Origin: Symbiodinium sp. CCMP2592
Lineage: Eukaryota; Sar; Dinophyceae; Suessiales; Symbiodiniaceae
NCBI GenBank assembly: GCA_905221615.1
Contig: CAJNDT010005833.1
Coordinates: forward strand, 473,906 to 537,905
Length of the DNA: 64,000 nucleotides
Direction of reading: 5' to 3'
Shown piece after piece: positions 34,626-45,400 of this stretch. Position numbers and translations under genes: made by a program. Numbering within the stretch: position 1 is the first letter of the stretch; the number at the start of each line of letters is the position of its first letter. A model generated the notes under the pieces. That model did not search any database. It was given only the letters and a program-made list of their open reading frames with translations, and was not told the origin of the DNA.

Positions 34626-34859
34626 CTACAGATGCTGTCGGGAGTGGAGCGTCTGGTTGAGGTTGCGCGCGGCTGGCAGCAGTTCTGCAGTCTCATCTCG
34701 CTTCGCTTGAGGGCTAATTAGCAAAGCAAGGTTCGTCTTTCCTTCAACTACAAAGAGTGGGGGTTCTAAATGGCTTGTCACACCTGGAACTAGAGCATAT
34801 CCCCAGTTGTTTATGTACTTCGCTTCCCTGTTGATGTTGTTGCTAAGTTCGGGCTGCAT
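34626..34859 (-). CDS. Small ORF upstream of the HET-like/LRR gene
   Basis: Complete 77-codon minus-strand frame starting MQPELSNNINREAKYINNWG and ending RQHL, with codon use like its neighbours and no telomere-like repeats. It ends 120 bp before the start of the HET-like/LRR gene on the same strand. Attempts to splice it in frame to that gene using nearby GT and AG sites failed, so it is either a separate small gene, an upstream ORF, or an exon of another transcript. Not recognised. Confidence 0.4.
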   Translation of the reverse strand: MQPELSNNINREAKYINNWGYALVPGVTSHLEPPLFVVEGKTNLALLISPQAKRDETAELLPAARNLNQTLHSRQHL

Positions 34860-34869
34860 GGCACAGGAT

Positions 34870-36200
34870 GAACTGGTCTGGACTTCTACAGGTTTGGGAG
34901 CCGATGCAAGGGCTGAGGTCAGGTTAGCAAACCCTTATGCCCTAAACCGCCAAACTTAAACCTTAAACAAGTCCTTTTGACATGCTGGGGTTCTCGTGCA
35001 GACCTTTCTTACAAACCATAACTTCAAAAAGGGGCCCGTAATAATTCGAGCAGGGCTTGTTGGTTGGGTGGTATAGTATACTATACTGGACTTTTAATCA
35101 AGAACACAACAAAGCAGCTTGGTAATTAAGTACTTAACTCTAGGCCCGTACCTTGTCAACCTCAAAACCATGGGACATTGAAGCCACAGTCGGAGTTGTA
35201 GGCAAGCACCCAATGCCAAGGCCCGTGCGTAGGTCAGAGACCAGGACACATAGAAGGCTGCTGGGTGCATACCTGGGAAGGTCTTTGTCTTCCAAGTCTT
35301 TAGGGCTCCGCAGATGGTCTAGGTCTATTCCTTTTTTGCAAAGGTGCCGGCCTTTCGCACATCCATCGAGTTTCCGGTTTATGAGTTAAGTTAGTTAAGG
35401 TTTAGTGAAGTCTTTAGGGTTTTCTGGGACTTTATAGCTGAGCAGATATATAGGCTTTTGGATGTGGGGTTGCATTCGGGGTTGACAGGGGGGCCCTAAA
35501 CTGACTGTCACTCATGACTCCCCCAAAACGGAATACCTCTACATATGAATAGCCGTCATACACCCCTACCCTAAAAGCAATCCTAAACCGAACTACCCAC
35601 CGAGTCCGATTACGAAGAGTGCAGAGCCTCGCTCCGCGCACTGCGGAGGTTTAGTTTAGGACTTCAGCTTTGGGGACAAGTATTTCATATAGGGTACTCA
35701 TAGGCCCCATAGTAGTTGCTTTTGAAGATTACCTTGTAACCGCAAAAAGGAACTGCTATGGAGCCTCTAGGTAGTTATACAGGGATTGCAAGTTGATACA
35801 AGTACTGACCGGGCGCAAAGGTTAGAATAAGGCTGGGGGAAACATCTGGTATGGGAACATTACGGAACCCTGAGAAATAGTTACTGCTAACTGCTAATCA
35901 TTAGTCGTTCAGACAACTATACTTTACCCAATCCTGTTCCCACGCGAAAAACAAAGGCCATCAGCTGCCTGCAGTAATCCCTAACGCCTACAACCCTGAA
36001 CAACCCTAAAGCCAAACTCTGCCTCAAACCACGTACCACGATCCTTTGTTGCAGCGTCTGTTTCAACACCTCAAGATTCGCTTTTCAGCTTTTGGGCTGC
36101 TGTGGTGCGGGGTTTCTGACTGATTCTCCAAAAAACTGCACCGGAAACCCCAAACCCTAAAACCTAAACCCATTTTCGCAAGACCCTCTCCTAGGAGTTA
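34870..36200. other. Unassigned stretch
   Basis: One minus-strand coding-like segment at 35,155-35,272 (ending VASMSHGFEVDK before GTACGG). The rest is heptamer sequence and element G2. Confidence 0.35.
35699..35772. mobile_element. Inverted-repeat element family G, short copy
   Basis: Ends CATAGGCCCCATAGTAGTT and AACTGCTATGGAGCCTCTAG; interior AAGATTACCTTGTAACC. Confidence 0.7.
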
Positions 36201-36212
36201 GGACACTCTGTT

Positions 36213-36408
36213 GCTGCTCGGGTGCCCATCATCCGCATTCCATCCCTGAGGCGAGCTTCACGCTCGTGGACAACGCTTGTCACCATTCGGCTGACCTCAG
36301 ACTCACTCTCGCAGAATGGGGTGCTCTACATAGCAAGCCGCGGCAGCCTAGGCTGCGAAAGGAGAATGGAGATCGAACCGATGTTCTTTGTTTGTACTTC
36401 GAGATCGG
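36213..36408 (+). CDS. Coding-like exon, unidentified
   Basis: Plus-strand frame with coding-like codon use: EASFTLVDNACHHSADLRLT ... LRKENGDRTDVLCLYFEIG, running into a 12-G homopolymer at 36,408-36,419. It has no heptamer repeats, unlike the flanks. Other plus frames are also open. Confidence 0.35.
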
Positions 36409-37139
36409 GGGGGGGGGGGCTTGTAGCATGTGGCTGACAACAGGATGATAAAGAGAGGAAGTCGAAGTAAGGTACTTCTTCCCCCTGCTACCTACCTACT
36501 AAACTGAAAAGCCCGTCGTCCAGATCCTTTTAACAGGCACTGTCGTTCTGCTCGACTATCTTTCGAAACTCAGGCAGTAAGGATCAACAAACTTCACCAC
36601 CTCTGCAATCTTCAACTCTACACCACAAACCACTTGTCCTAGTAGTCAGTCTGATCAGGGGCGAAAAAGAGTGTAAGGATCCGTACTTCTGGGCGACCGG
36701 GCGGCGACAACATCACCCAAATCACCCAAACCAAAGCTGCCTAACCCTAAACCCTAAACCCTAAACCGTTTAAGGTTCCGGGTTACTGCTCAGGTAGGCC
36801 CTGAACCCTGAACCCTCAACTGCACCCCAAACTCTAACACCTCAACCCTGAACCCGTAAACCTCTAAACCCTCAACCCCGGCAAGCCCTAACCCCTCAAC
36901 ATTCAACACTTAGGCGTCACATGCCCACCAAGACGCCGAATACGTCAGGGAGATGAGGAGAAAAGATGACCTTGGCCGGATCCCAGAGCTGGGGCTTTTG
37001 GAGTTTAGAGTTAAGGACCTTGTGGAGTTTGCGGTTGCAGGGTTTATGGTGTGAAGTCTAGGTCAAGGTTAGGTCAAAAAAGGTTTACGAATCACAGCTT
37101 GGCGTTTCGCGGTACTAGTTGAAGGACTCAGGGTTTGGG

Positions 37140-37257
37140 GTAAAAGGAGGGACCCTTAATCAGGACACCTAGGTATGTACCGTTAATATAGCTATTATAT
37201 GCCCAGTATATAGCCCAGTATAGGGTAGGGGTCCCCATTGAGGGTCCCTCCTTTTCC
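37140..37257. mobile_element. Inverted-repeat element family M
   Basis: Ends GTAAAAGGAGGGACCC and AGGGTCCCTCCTTTTCCC; TA-rich centre with repeated CCCAGTATA. Confidence 0.75.
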
Positions 37258-37661
37258 CCTTTGGCCTTCTTAATCAGGTGAACCGCGCCCCCAACTAAAG
37301 GAGTCCTTCTTAGAAGCATAGACTTCTATGCCGACTACGGTTCTGGGTAATGCAGATGTCGGGTATAGGACTTTGAGATGCAGAGAGCGCAGCGCAGTTG
37401 ATGGTGAGCACAGTAAGGACGGAACGGTCAAGAATTGCACCGTTTCTTCGGTTTAGGGTGTAGGGTTTATGGTTTGCTCTTGTTATAGCATCAACGAATT
37501 GTAGGCATTACTGCTGATGTGCTGAACGCAAACCTGAGGCCCCAACCCTAATCCCCTACAGTAAACCCAATGCCGTAAACCCCAGAATGACCCAGGTGTT
37601 CATCCTTGCTCGAGCGATGTCGCACTGTGTTTTCGTTGTCGATCTCAGGAGCTGATGTGTA

Positions 37662-37698
<37 letters not shown>

Positions 37699-37799
37699 GG
37701 GTGGTTGTCAAAATTAGGGTCCCTTGTGGGTACCCTAAATATGAGGTGCCGTACTATAATAGGGACCCAAAAAGGGACCATCGTTTTGACAACCACCCA
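37699..37799. mobile_element. Inverted-repeat element family B, copy B3
   Basis: About 101 bp; ends GGGTGGTTGTCAAAATTAG and GACAACCACCC are near-perfect inverted repeats. It lies directly after a GT/TA microsatellite. Confidence 0.85.
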
Positions 37800-38239
37800 T
37801 AGCGTTTTCCGATGCACGCCTGCACACAGACACAGGCACAAAAGCCAGCACAGGCAGAGAAACGGCAACAAGCACAAACAAAAACACAGAAACTGGCCAA
37901 CACAAAGCCAGACAACGAGACAGTCAGACGGTCAGACAGCCAGACAGTCACCACACATTCACTCGCTGATTCTGCTTAGGTTTTGGCTTAGCATTTAGGG
38001 TGCGTTGCCTTGCACACGCGTGTAATTACATACTCACTGCAGCCGTTCAGATCCGAATGACCTATATAGCATTCAGAGCTTCGAATTGGGGGGCAGTCCT
38101 TATAGGGTTTAGGGTTTACCCTAAACCCCCAAAACCCTGGACCACAAAACTACTGAACTGGCTCTAAAACCCACCATCGTCAACGCTAAAGCCGAAAACC
38201 CTGGAGTTTAAGGGCCGTCTTCTCCGTATCTGCAAAACA

Positions 38240-38530
38240 ATCCCCTTAACCCTGAACCTCCAAAACCCAAAACCGCAAACCCTGAAACCTAAAACCCATA
38301 ACTCCATAACCCTAAAGCCCTAAACCCAAACTGCAAACCCTGAAACCTAAACCCCATAACTCCATAACCCTGGAGCCCTAAACCCCAAACTTCAAACCCT
38401 GAAACCTAAACCCCATGACCCCAAAGCCCTAAACCCAAAACTGCAAACCCTGAAACCTAAACCCCATGACCCCAAAGCCCTAAACCCAAAACTGCAAACC
38501 CTGAAACCTAAACCCCATGACCCTCCAAAA
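38240..38530. repeat. Tandem repeat, about 60-bp unit
   Basis: Four or more copies of a unit containing CCCTGAAACCTAAACCCCAT and ACCCAAAACTGCAAA, a higher-order repeat built on CCCTAAA. Confidence 0.85.
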
Positions 38531-38656
38531 CCCCGAAACCCTTATGGTACCCTTATCGGCCCTTGAAGAAACCCCTACCGATCCCTTTAAAGGAATCCTA
38601 AAGCCCCAAACCCCAAACCCTGGAGTCCAGGGCTCAGCGGCCCTTATCATCCCCGG

Positions 38657-38735
38657 GGCTCCCACAGCGCCTGCGGCATCACCGCGGAGAAGATGTCGAT
38701 GGACCTCCGGCCGCCCACAAGGGACCCTCTAAGCC
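38657..38735 (-). CDS. Coding-like exon, unidentified
   Basis: Minus-strand GC-rich reading GSLVGGRRSIDIFSAVMPQA followed by LWEPRG, starting after an AG. Family G element (38,751-38,894) lies immediately 5' of it. It could belong to the minus-strand ABCA-type gene, but the residues are not diagnostic. Confidence 0.4.
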
Positions 38736-38750
38736 GACAGAGAGGGCTAC

Positions 38751-38785
38751 CCATAGGCCCCATAGTAGTTCCTTTTTTGGGGTTC

Positions 38786-38848
<63 letters not shown>

Positions 38849-38894
38849 GAATTCGATAAGGTAGTCCCAAAAAGGAACTACCATGGGCCTATGG
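38751..38894. mobile_element. Inverted-repeat element family G with a TA-microsatellite core
   Basis: Ends CCATAGGCCCCATAGTAGTT and AACTACCATGGGCCTATGG. The centre has been replaced or filled by about 60 bp of TATATA with CATATA units. A microsatellite-free relative is at 35,699-35,772. Confidence 0.8.
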
Positions 38895-38954
38895 CTAAGC
38901 CCAAGGGATGCTTTAAGGGCTACTGTCAGGGCTCCTCTGGGCTCTAAGAGGGGG

Positions 38955-39058
38955 GTTTTAGGGTGTGGGCTTTAGGGTTTCGGGGTTTAGGGTTTAGGGT
39001 TTTAGGGTTTTAGGGTTTAGGGTTTCGGGGTTTAGGGTTTAGGGTTTAGGGTTTTAGT
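38955..39058. repeat. TTTAGGG tract
   Basis: Near-continuous TTTAGGG and TTTTAGGG units. Confidence 0.95.
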
Positions 39059-39583
39059 ACGGAGATCTTTGACTAGGTACTCTTGTAGGGCTCGGGGTTT
39101 TCTTAAAGCCAGGATTCGGGGATCTCGTTTAGGGATGTGGTCCTTGACCCTACTCCGACGTTTAGGAGTGGATCTTTGGGGCTTTAGGGTTCAGGGTTCC
39201 TCTGAGCGCGTGCTTCAGCATTCAGGCTTAACAATAGATCTAGTCTAGCTCCTCTTGTGAGGTCGTATGGTTAGCTGACTAGCAAAGTATTTAATGGGTG
39301 CTCGTTTTGCCGGTATGGGCGTTTTAGGTTCATGGCCCTAAGCCCAAATTAAACCCTAAACCCTAAGCCCCAACGAAATTTAGGGTTCGGAGCTCGGGTG
39401 CGGCACTCAATGGAAGGCTTCGAGTTAGTGGTTCACGGGGAACGGCGGTGTAGGGTTTAGGGCATGGTAGGGCTTACCTGAAACCCGAAAAGTAGGTAAA
39501 GTAACTGCGTACTTTGCGGGTCCAGGTAGAAGGAACTATGTGATTGGAGCTGCAGGGCTTAGGGACACAGCTGGACTTCGAAG

Positions 39584-39800
39584 TTAGAGGCCCCTTGCAA
39601 TCTCAATCTCTGTGTCCTGAACGGCCTTAACCTGCATATCTCTGAAGCGTAACCGCTCAACCTCGAAGGAGAAAGCTTCCACAGCGGGTTGGCTTCTAGG
39701 TTCACCGGTATCCTCTGAACGGTAAGAGTAGGCTGTGATTCTCCAGTTTCTCTCGAAACAACAGGCCCTAAAAGCCCAAAAGAACTTGACCACTTGAACT
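39584..39800 (-). CDS. Coding-like exon, possibly terminal, unidentified
   Basis: Minus-strand frame of about 70 codons: KFFWAFRACCFERNWRITAY ... VEAFSFEVERLRFRDMQVKA, later DTEIEIARGL and stop. It is not repeat-derived. A GC donor lies before the stop (ATT then GCAAGG), so it may continue. A second minus frame over the same bases is also open. Confidence 0.4.
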
Positions 39801-40057
39801 CCAATAGACTATACTGAATTCCCCTTAGAACCGTAATGAAAAGAATGTATGAACAAAAATGAAAAAAGTCCTGAGGAGATTATGAATGTAGACTATTGCC
39901 CTGAAGCCTCAAACACTAAAAGCCACTTGCGCAAGGAGGTTTCCCCGAGGGGCCATGCAGGCGATGGGAAAGGCACCACGATGTGAGGTCGACCGTCCTG
40001 CGGCCAACGGATGGGGATCAGAACTTTGGGGTTTCAGCAAGGTTTTCGGGTATACAC

Positions 40058-40158
40058 GGGGTTTCCGAAAATTCCGGGGGTACCTTATTTTGGGGTCCCT
40101 GTACTAGGGATCCTACTATTTAGGGTACTATATTGGGGTCCCCTATTTTCGGAAACCC
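40058..40158. mobile_element. Inverted-repeat element family C, copy C1
   Basis: Ends GGGGTTTCCGAAAATTCC and TTTTCGGAAACCC; interior GGATCCTACTATTTAGGG. Confidence 0.8.
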
Positions 40159-40601
40159 TCACATGGCTTGTGATAGGACAACTGGGTCTAGAGTCTGCCA
40201 TTACGACTACAACGACGGCTAGCACCCCTCATGCTGTTACAGCTTACAACTGCTACTACTACGACGACGACAGCACTGAAGCTTCCGAAACTTCCCAAAG
40301 AGTCGGCTTAGGGTTTAAGGCTCACTTGCAAGAGCTCAAAAAAGCGGCCCTGAAGCTGCAACCCAGCGTCCTCACCTTCTTCACCTCAACGGCAGACTTC
40401 GAAGCCAAGCAACCACGCGAAACCCATAAAACCGTGAAAAAAACAACTCCTCAAACCGAAAACCTCAAACGAAAAAGCTTGAACCCTTATCGCCGAGCCC
40501 GACATCTTCAAGTCTCTCTCTAGCAGTGCACCTCGCCAAACCAATTCCCGCCACTCAAGGGCACCTTCTCCACCTGGCTTGACGTCTCTTTCTCGAGAGA
40601 T

Positions 40602-40701
40602 GGGAGCTTCCGAAAATAAGGGGTACCATATTTGGGGATCCTTATCATAAGGATCCTACTTGTTTAGGGCACTATATTGGGCCCTATTTTCGGAAACCCC
40701 C
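40602..40701. mobile_element. Inverted-repeat element family C, copy C2
   Basis: Ends GGGAGCTTCCGAAAATAAG and TTTTCGGAAACCCCC; interior palindrome around CTTATCATAAGGATCC. Confidence 0.8.
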
Positions 40702-40760
40702 AGGTGGGAGCTCGGGTTGAGGGAGTTTAAGGTTTCAGGCTTGAGGGGTTTGGGATGATA

Positions 40761-40889
40761 GGCACAGAAGCCACCAGAACGGTTTCCCTCCTGCTATTGT
40801 TCGTGTGGTCCCTCCGACTATCAGACATTGTTTTTGGAGAGTATTTGGCACCCGGAAGAGGAGTTTAAAGTGGGACACTGAGGTCGCCT
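40761..40889 (+). CDS. Coding-like exon, unidentified
   Basis: After CCATAG-like sequence and an AG, the plus strand reads AQKPPERFPSCYCSCGPSDY, then LFLESIWHPEEEFKVGH and stop. An alternative plus frame reads VSLLLLFVWSLRLSDIVFGE up to a GTTTAA donor and would be a membrane helix. Frame unresolved. Confidence 0.3.
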
Positions 40890-41563
40890 AAAAGTAAAGG
40901 GTTGGGGGCCTGGAAATTACACAGCTTCGGTACCGAAGACATGTAGATTCAGTACCAAATTGAGATACTTCAGCAAGTGCCAATGTATCATTTCGCCCGG
41001 TGATGTGCGACGCCATCGGAAAAAAAGCCGCTCGAATACCCTAAACCCTATCCCCTAAGCCCTAAAGCCTAAAGCCTGCGCCCTAAAGACCCTCAAATGC
41101 ATTCAAAGGCCCTCGAAAAGGCTCTTTGAAGCGCCTTAAGCTTCACGGGCTGTGGAAAGTAAGCTCTTCATTGATGGTTGGGTTGGATGGCATAGGTTTA
41201 GGGTTAGTTTAGCAGATGGGTTCAGGGGATACGTTCAAAGGCTCTGTACTGTACAGTATTTCAGCACTGGGAGGCCCATAAGCCGGGGCTGGAACGGCAG
41301 GTGAAGCTTTAAAAAAAGTTCACTAACTGTTAAACCACCGAAAAGACACTGTTTCCAATCGAAAGTTAGCTCTGCAATGATGAACCCTAAAGCCTAAACA
41401 AACAAACCCCTAGCCCTAAACCCAGAAACCATATTCCCTAGACCTCACCCCCCGCCCCGGCCCCCTGTTCACCTTCCCGTGGCTGTCGACAGCCTCTCGG
41501 GTCTAACACGGCCAGACACAGCGGTGCATCGGCGTAGAGTTTAGGGAGACTCCAACAACTGTG

Positions 41564-41666
41564 GCAGTTTCCGAAAATTCGGGGCTACCTGATTTGGGGT
41601 CCTTATCATAAGGATCCTACTATCTAGGGTACTATCTCAGGGTCCCCTATTTTTTGGAAACTCCCC
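41564..41666. mobile_element. Inverted-repeat element family C, copy C3
   Basis: Flanked by the direct repeat TGTG (41560-41563 and 41667-41670). Removing the element plus one repeat leaves a continuous open frame on the plus strand (DSNNCVTRSYEDCSALSW), so it may have landed in an exon. Confidence 0.8.
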
Positions 41667-42441
41667 TGTGTGACGAGGTCATATGAGGACTGTTCCGCCC
41701 TGTCGTGGGTTCGAGTGCTTCGGGAGCATTCACACAGGTGAAGGCCCCTTACGTAAGGGTGCCGAGTTAAGCTGATGGAACTGGGATCCGGGAAGCTTCA
41801 TGTTTCGAGATTCTAGCTGGTTTGGGATCATCAGAAGTCCTTTCGTTTCGGGAGTTGTTGATGCTTTTAGGGAACTTGAGGGAGTAGGGATTCAAGGCCC
41901 CGGTTCGAGGCTTGCGGCTTTTCGGCTTCAGAATGGGATTGTGGCGGCAGCGGGAGCTTGTTCGGAATAGGGTGAAGGGCTCACAGAACGTTGAGGAATG
42001 CTGCTCCGATTTCCTGGGTGGCTCAAGGTCCGCGCTGAAGCCTAAACACTAAAGCCTAACCCCTACAACCCTTAACCAAAAAGACCTAAACCCCTCAACA
42101 TACAGATCCCCCCAACCTAGGCCCAAAACTACTGTCAGGGTGCTTATTGTGAGAGTGGCGTATTGGTTCAGCGATCTTGGGTTCCTCTCTACTTCTGACC
42201 TTGCTGAACTTGCACCATGAGTTAGTTTCTGTGTGTGTGTGTGTGGTTGTTGTTTGTTTGTTGCATGTGTTCAGGAGTTCGTGTTTCCGTCTACATTGAA
42301 TGCAACATGCGTTATGGAACTACCGCAACTGGGCAGCTTCAGCTGAACCCCCCCATGCAAAACAAACGAACCACGTCTCATCGCACAAGCACTTGAAACA
42401 TACCGAAAACAGCGAAAGCTAGAAACCCGTCATCCGAACGC

Positions 42442-45400
42442 CTCGATAAACGTGTCGACCGTCCGCTGCAGGGACAAGAACCCGCTCTGGGCATACCTGT
42501 CTCACACGTTGCAGGGTTTAGGCTTTGGGGGTTTGGGGTTGTCAGTTTAGGGCTTTGGTTAAGCAAAGCATTGTGCCTTTACAGGGTGCTGCAGAAGTGC
42601 TGCACAGATGCGACAATGCCTCATGATGCTTCTGCGGGTGTATGAGGAGGCTTTCACAACGTCTCACGCTAAACCCCAAACCCTCCACCCACAAAAGCTC
42701 CTGTATGCTCAAACCCTAACTAAACCCGTTCCTCCACACGCGCTTATACTTACTAAGGGCCCTCCTGTGGATCCCTGAGCCCGCACCCTATAGAGAACCA
42801 GGCCATCAAAGCACTCTATAGACGATGGAAGGAATCGAAGAACCTTATAAGCCAAATAAGAGGCCCCAATGAGCCTCAACCCTAAACATTCCTGAAAGCC
42901 TTTATCTTTCTCCCCTTTAACAGGGCTTTGGTGCTTCGGGAATAACTCCAGAAGCCCAAATACCCTGAACCCTAGACAGACCAGGCACCATGTGAGTCCG
43001 CTGGCGTCGAAGCGACCGTCCTGTCGAGATTTGACTGGTAGGTTTGCGAAAACAAGGCAAAGATTGGAAGGATACTATTGTCTATTGTATTGATAGTAGT
43101 TGTACGAAAAATACTAATAACATTAACAATTATTACGTATACTAATACAATACTACTAGTATCAATACTTCAATATATATATATATATATACATAACAAA
43201 TACACGATTGTGTATTATCCTACCTATTTATTTTTCTATCTGTATATATACATACAGCGAAGTGGAGCAACGGCCGCAAGCTGCTGATGACTACAGGCTT
43301 AGGGTTTGCAGGGCCAGGTCTGCCGGGCTTCTGGGCAACGCAGCTTCATATGGGTGGTTTAGGGGTTTAGGGTTTAGGGGTTTAGAGTAGGGGTTTAGTT
43401 TGTTTTTGGGATCCCTGATATGATACGGCACCTACTATTGGGGGTGCCCCACAAGGGACCCTAATTTTGACAACTACCCATGTAGCACTGCTGATGTGCC
43501 ACATTCTGCAATACCCTACGGTTTACGGTTTCGGGTTTTCGGTTTCGGGTTTAGGGTAGACTATGGGTATATAGTCCATATTATGCAAAGACAAACATGC
43601 TAAGGCAACATGTTGCCCGTGAGGTAAGATGACCGCCCGAATAGAAGGATGGATATTTATTAGGAGCTTTTGCAAGAGCTTGTTATATTTTTACTATTCA
43701 TACGATTATTTCTAGCCTTACTACTGGTACTATTCTTACTATGAGGTCAACAATCAGGTTTTCTATCTATTGGGTACTTTGGGGCCCTTCGGGGAAAGAA
43801 GAAAAAGACAGGCTGTCACAAAGTCAAACACAAAACCTTAAGCCCCCGAAGCCCCAACGCCCAGACAAAACTCTAGAGCCATGACAGAAGCCCAACACAG
43901 AACCCTAGCACAGGGGTTAAAATCGGATTTTGGGGCATGCCATAGTACAGCTACAAGAAGGAACCTCAGGGAGTGATGCTTCGAAGTCCTGAGGCCCCTT
44001 CATTATACAACTCCAGAACTACAGTCCCCACCTGCTCCTTCTTCTTTTCCACCAGGCCCTCTGTGGTCAGCTTCCCGCCCTCCAGCAACAGGGATTGGGG
44101 TCTAGGGTTAGGGATTAGAGTTTAGACTTTGGGGGTTAGGACTAGGCTGCAGGGTGTGGGAGTGCGGAAGGGGCAAAACTTGCCTAGATCCTAAACCCTA
44201 GACCCCCATGCATGGTTAAAGACATATGGTTTGGGGCTGGTTGTCGGGTTTAGGGACGAGGGTCGAAAATTCTGGAGTTTGGGGCCAAAGGGGATTACAG
44301 CCCAGACCTTCCAAAATCCCTTAATTAAGCAATATACCTTAAATCATATTAGGAACCCTATTCTAATTTAAGGTATATCCCTTAATTAAGGGATTTTGGA
44401 AGGTCTGGGAGGGTCTTGGCTTCCAGGCCTTCCTACGCGGACCATGGGCTCGGACCATAACTCGGACAAAGGAGATTCTTCAAACCCCGAGCTTAAACAC
44501 TGAATGTATATGTCAAAAGGATCCGCGTAGTAAGGACTTCAACACGAGCATTGAAAAGGCAGACGATGTCGAAGACCTCGGCTTGCAGCATAAAGGGCGG
44601 GGGAAGGCATGGCCCTAAACCCTAAACTTCCTAAACCCTGAACCCCAAACCCGAAGTCCCCCCACAACAAACCTTGAGATTTGAGGGTTTAGGGCTCAGG
44701 GTGAACGCTAAACGCCGCCTTGAAGATGGCCACCCAGGCTGGGATGTTGGGATCGAAGCCTGGCGAAGTGTTCAGGTGTTTAGGGTGTAACGGTTCAGGC
44801 ATGTACGGTTTAAGGGTTTAGTTTAGAGTTTAAGGGTTTACGTAGGGTTTACGGGTTTCGGGTTTAAGGTTGAGGATTTAAGGGTTCAAGGTTTAGGGGG
44901 GCTAAGCTTTTCACGGTTCGTCGGTTTAGGGGTTCAGGTTCTAGGTTTCTCCACCCTTTCACTCACGGGTTTCGGTTTTTTTTCTGCATCTGGCTTCCTT
45001 TCTTCTGTAGACTTCGAGCTTTTTGGGTTTCAGGGTTCAGGTGCTTTTGGGTGCCGGTTTGTGTAAGTTTAGAGGATTAGTCTCGGGATGCAGACCTCAG
45101 GCTCTTGGGTTAGGTGCTGGGATTAATCAGAGACGGGAGTTTCCGAAAATAGGTTACCCTAATATAGTACCCTATATAGTGGGATCCTTATTATAAGGAC
45201 CTCAAAATAAGGCACCCCTAATTTTCGGAAACTCCCATACTGCAGAAAGGATATGTGGATTTCAGGGGGCACGTAAAGTTTATAGCTTCCCCAGGTCGTG
45301 AAGGCGTCGTCAGGTGCTGGTGTTTCTTTTCCGGCGGAGACGGTTTGATTTAAGGATCCCTAAACCCTAAAGTGTAAGCCAGGCATTGCAAGTTTACGCT

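Larger units (their letters stand above)
36420..38650. other. Repeat-rich stretch, no gene seen
   Basis: Contains CCCTAAA tracts, elements M and B3, a GT/TA microsatellite at 37,658-37,697 and the 60-bp tandem repeat. Confidence 0.6.

Noticed and set aside
40011-40523. 170-codon plus-strand ORF
   Set aside because: Its first third is element C1 and a trinucleotide run; only a short segment near 40,320-40,420 (QELKKAALKLQPSVLTFFTS) looks coding, and that is too weak to call.
41690-41730. GGGTTCGAGTGC, similar to a tRNA T-loop
   Set aside because: No acceptor, D or anticodon arm can be drawn around it.
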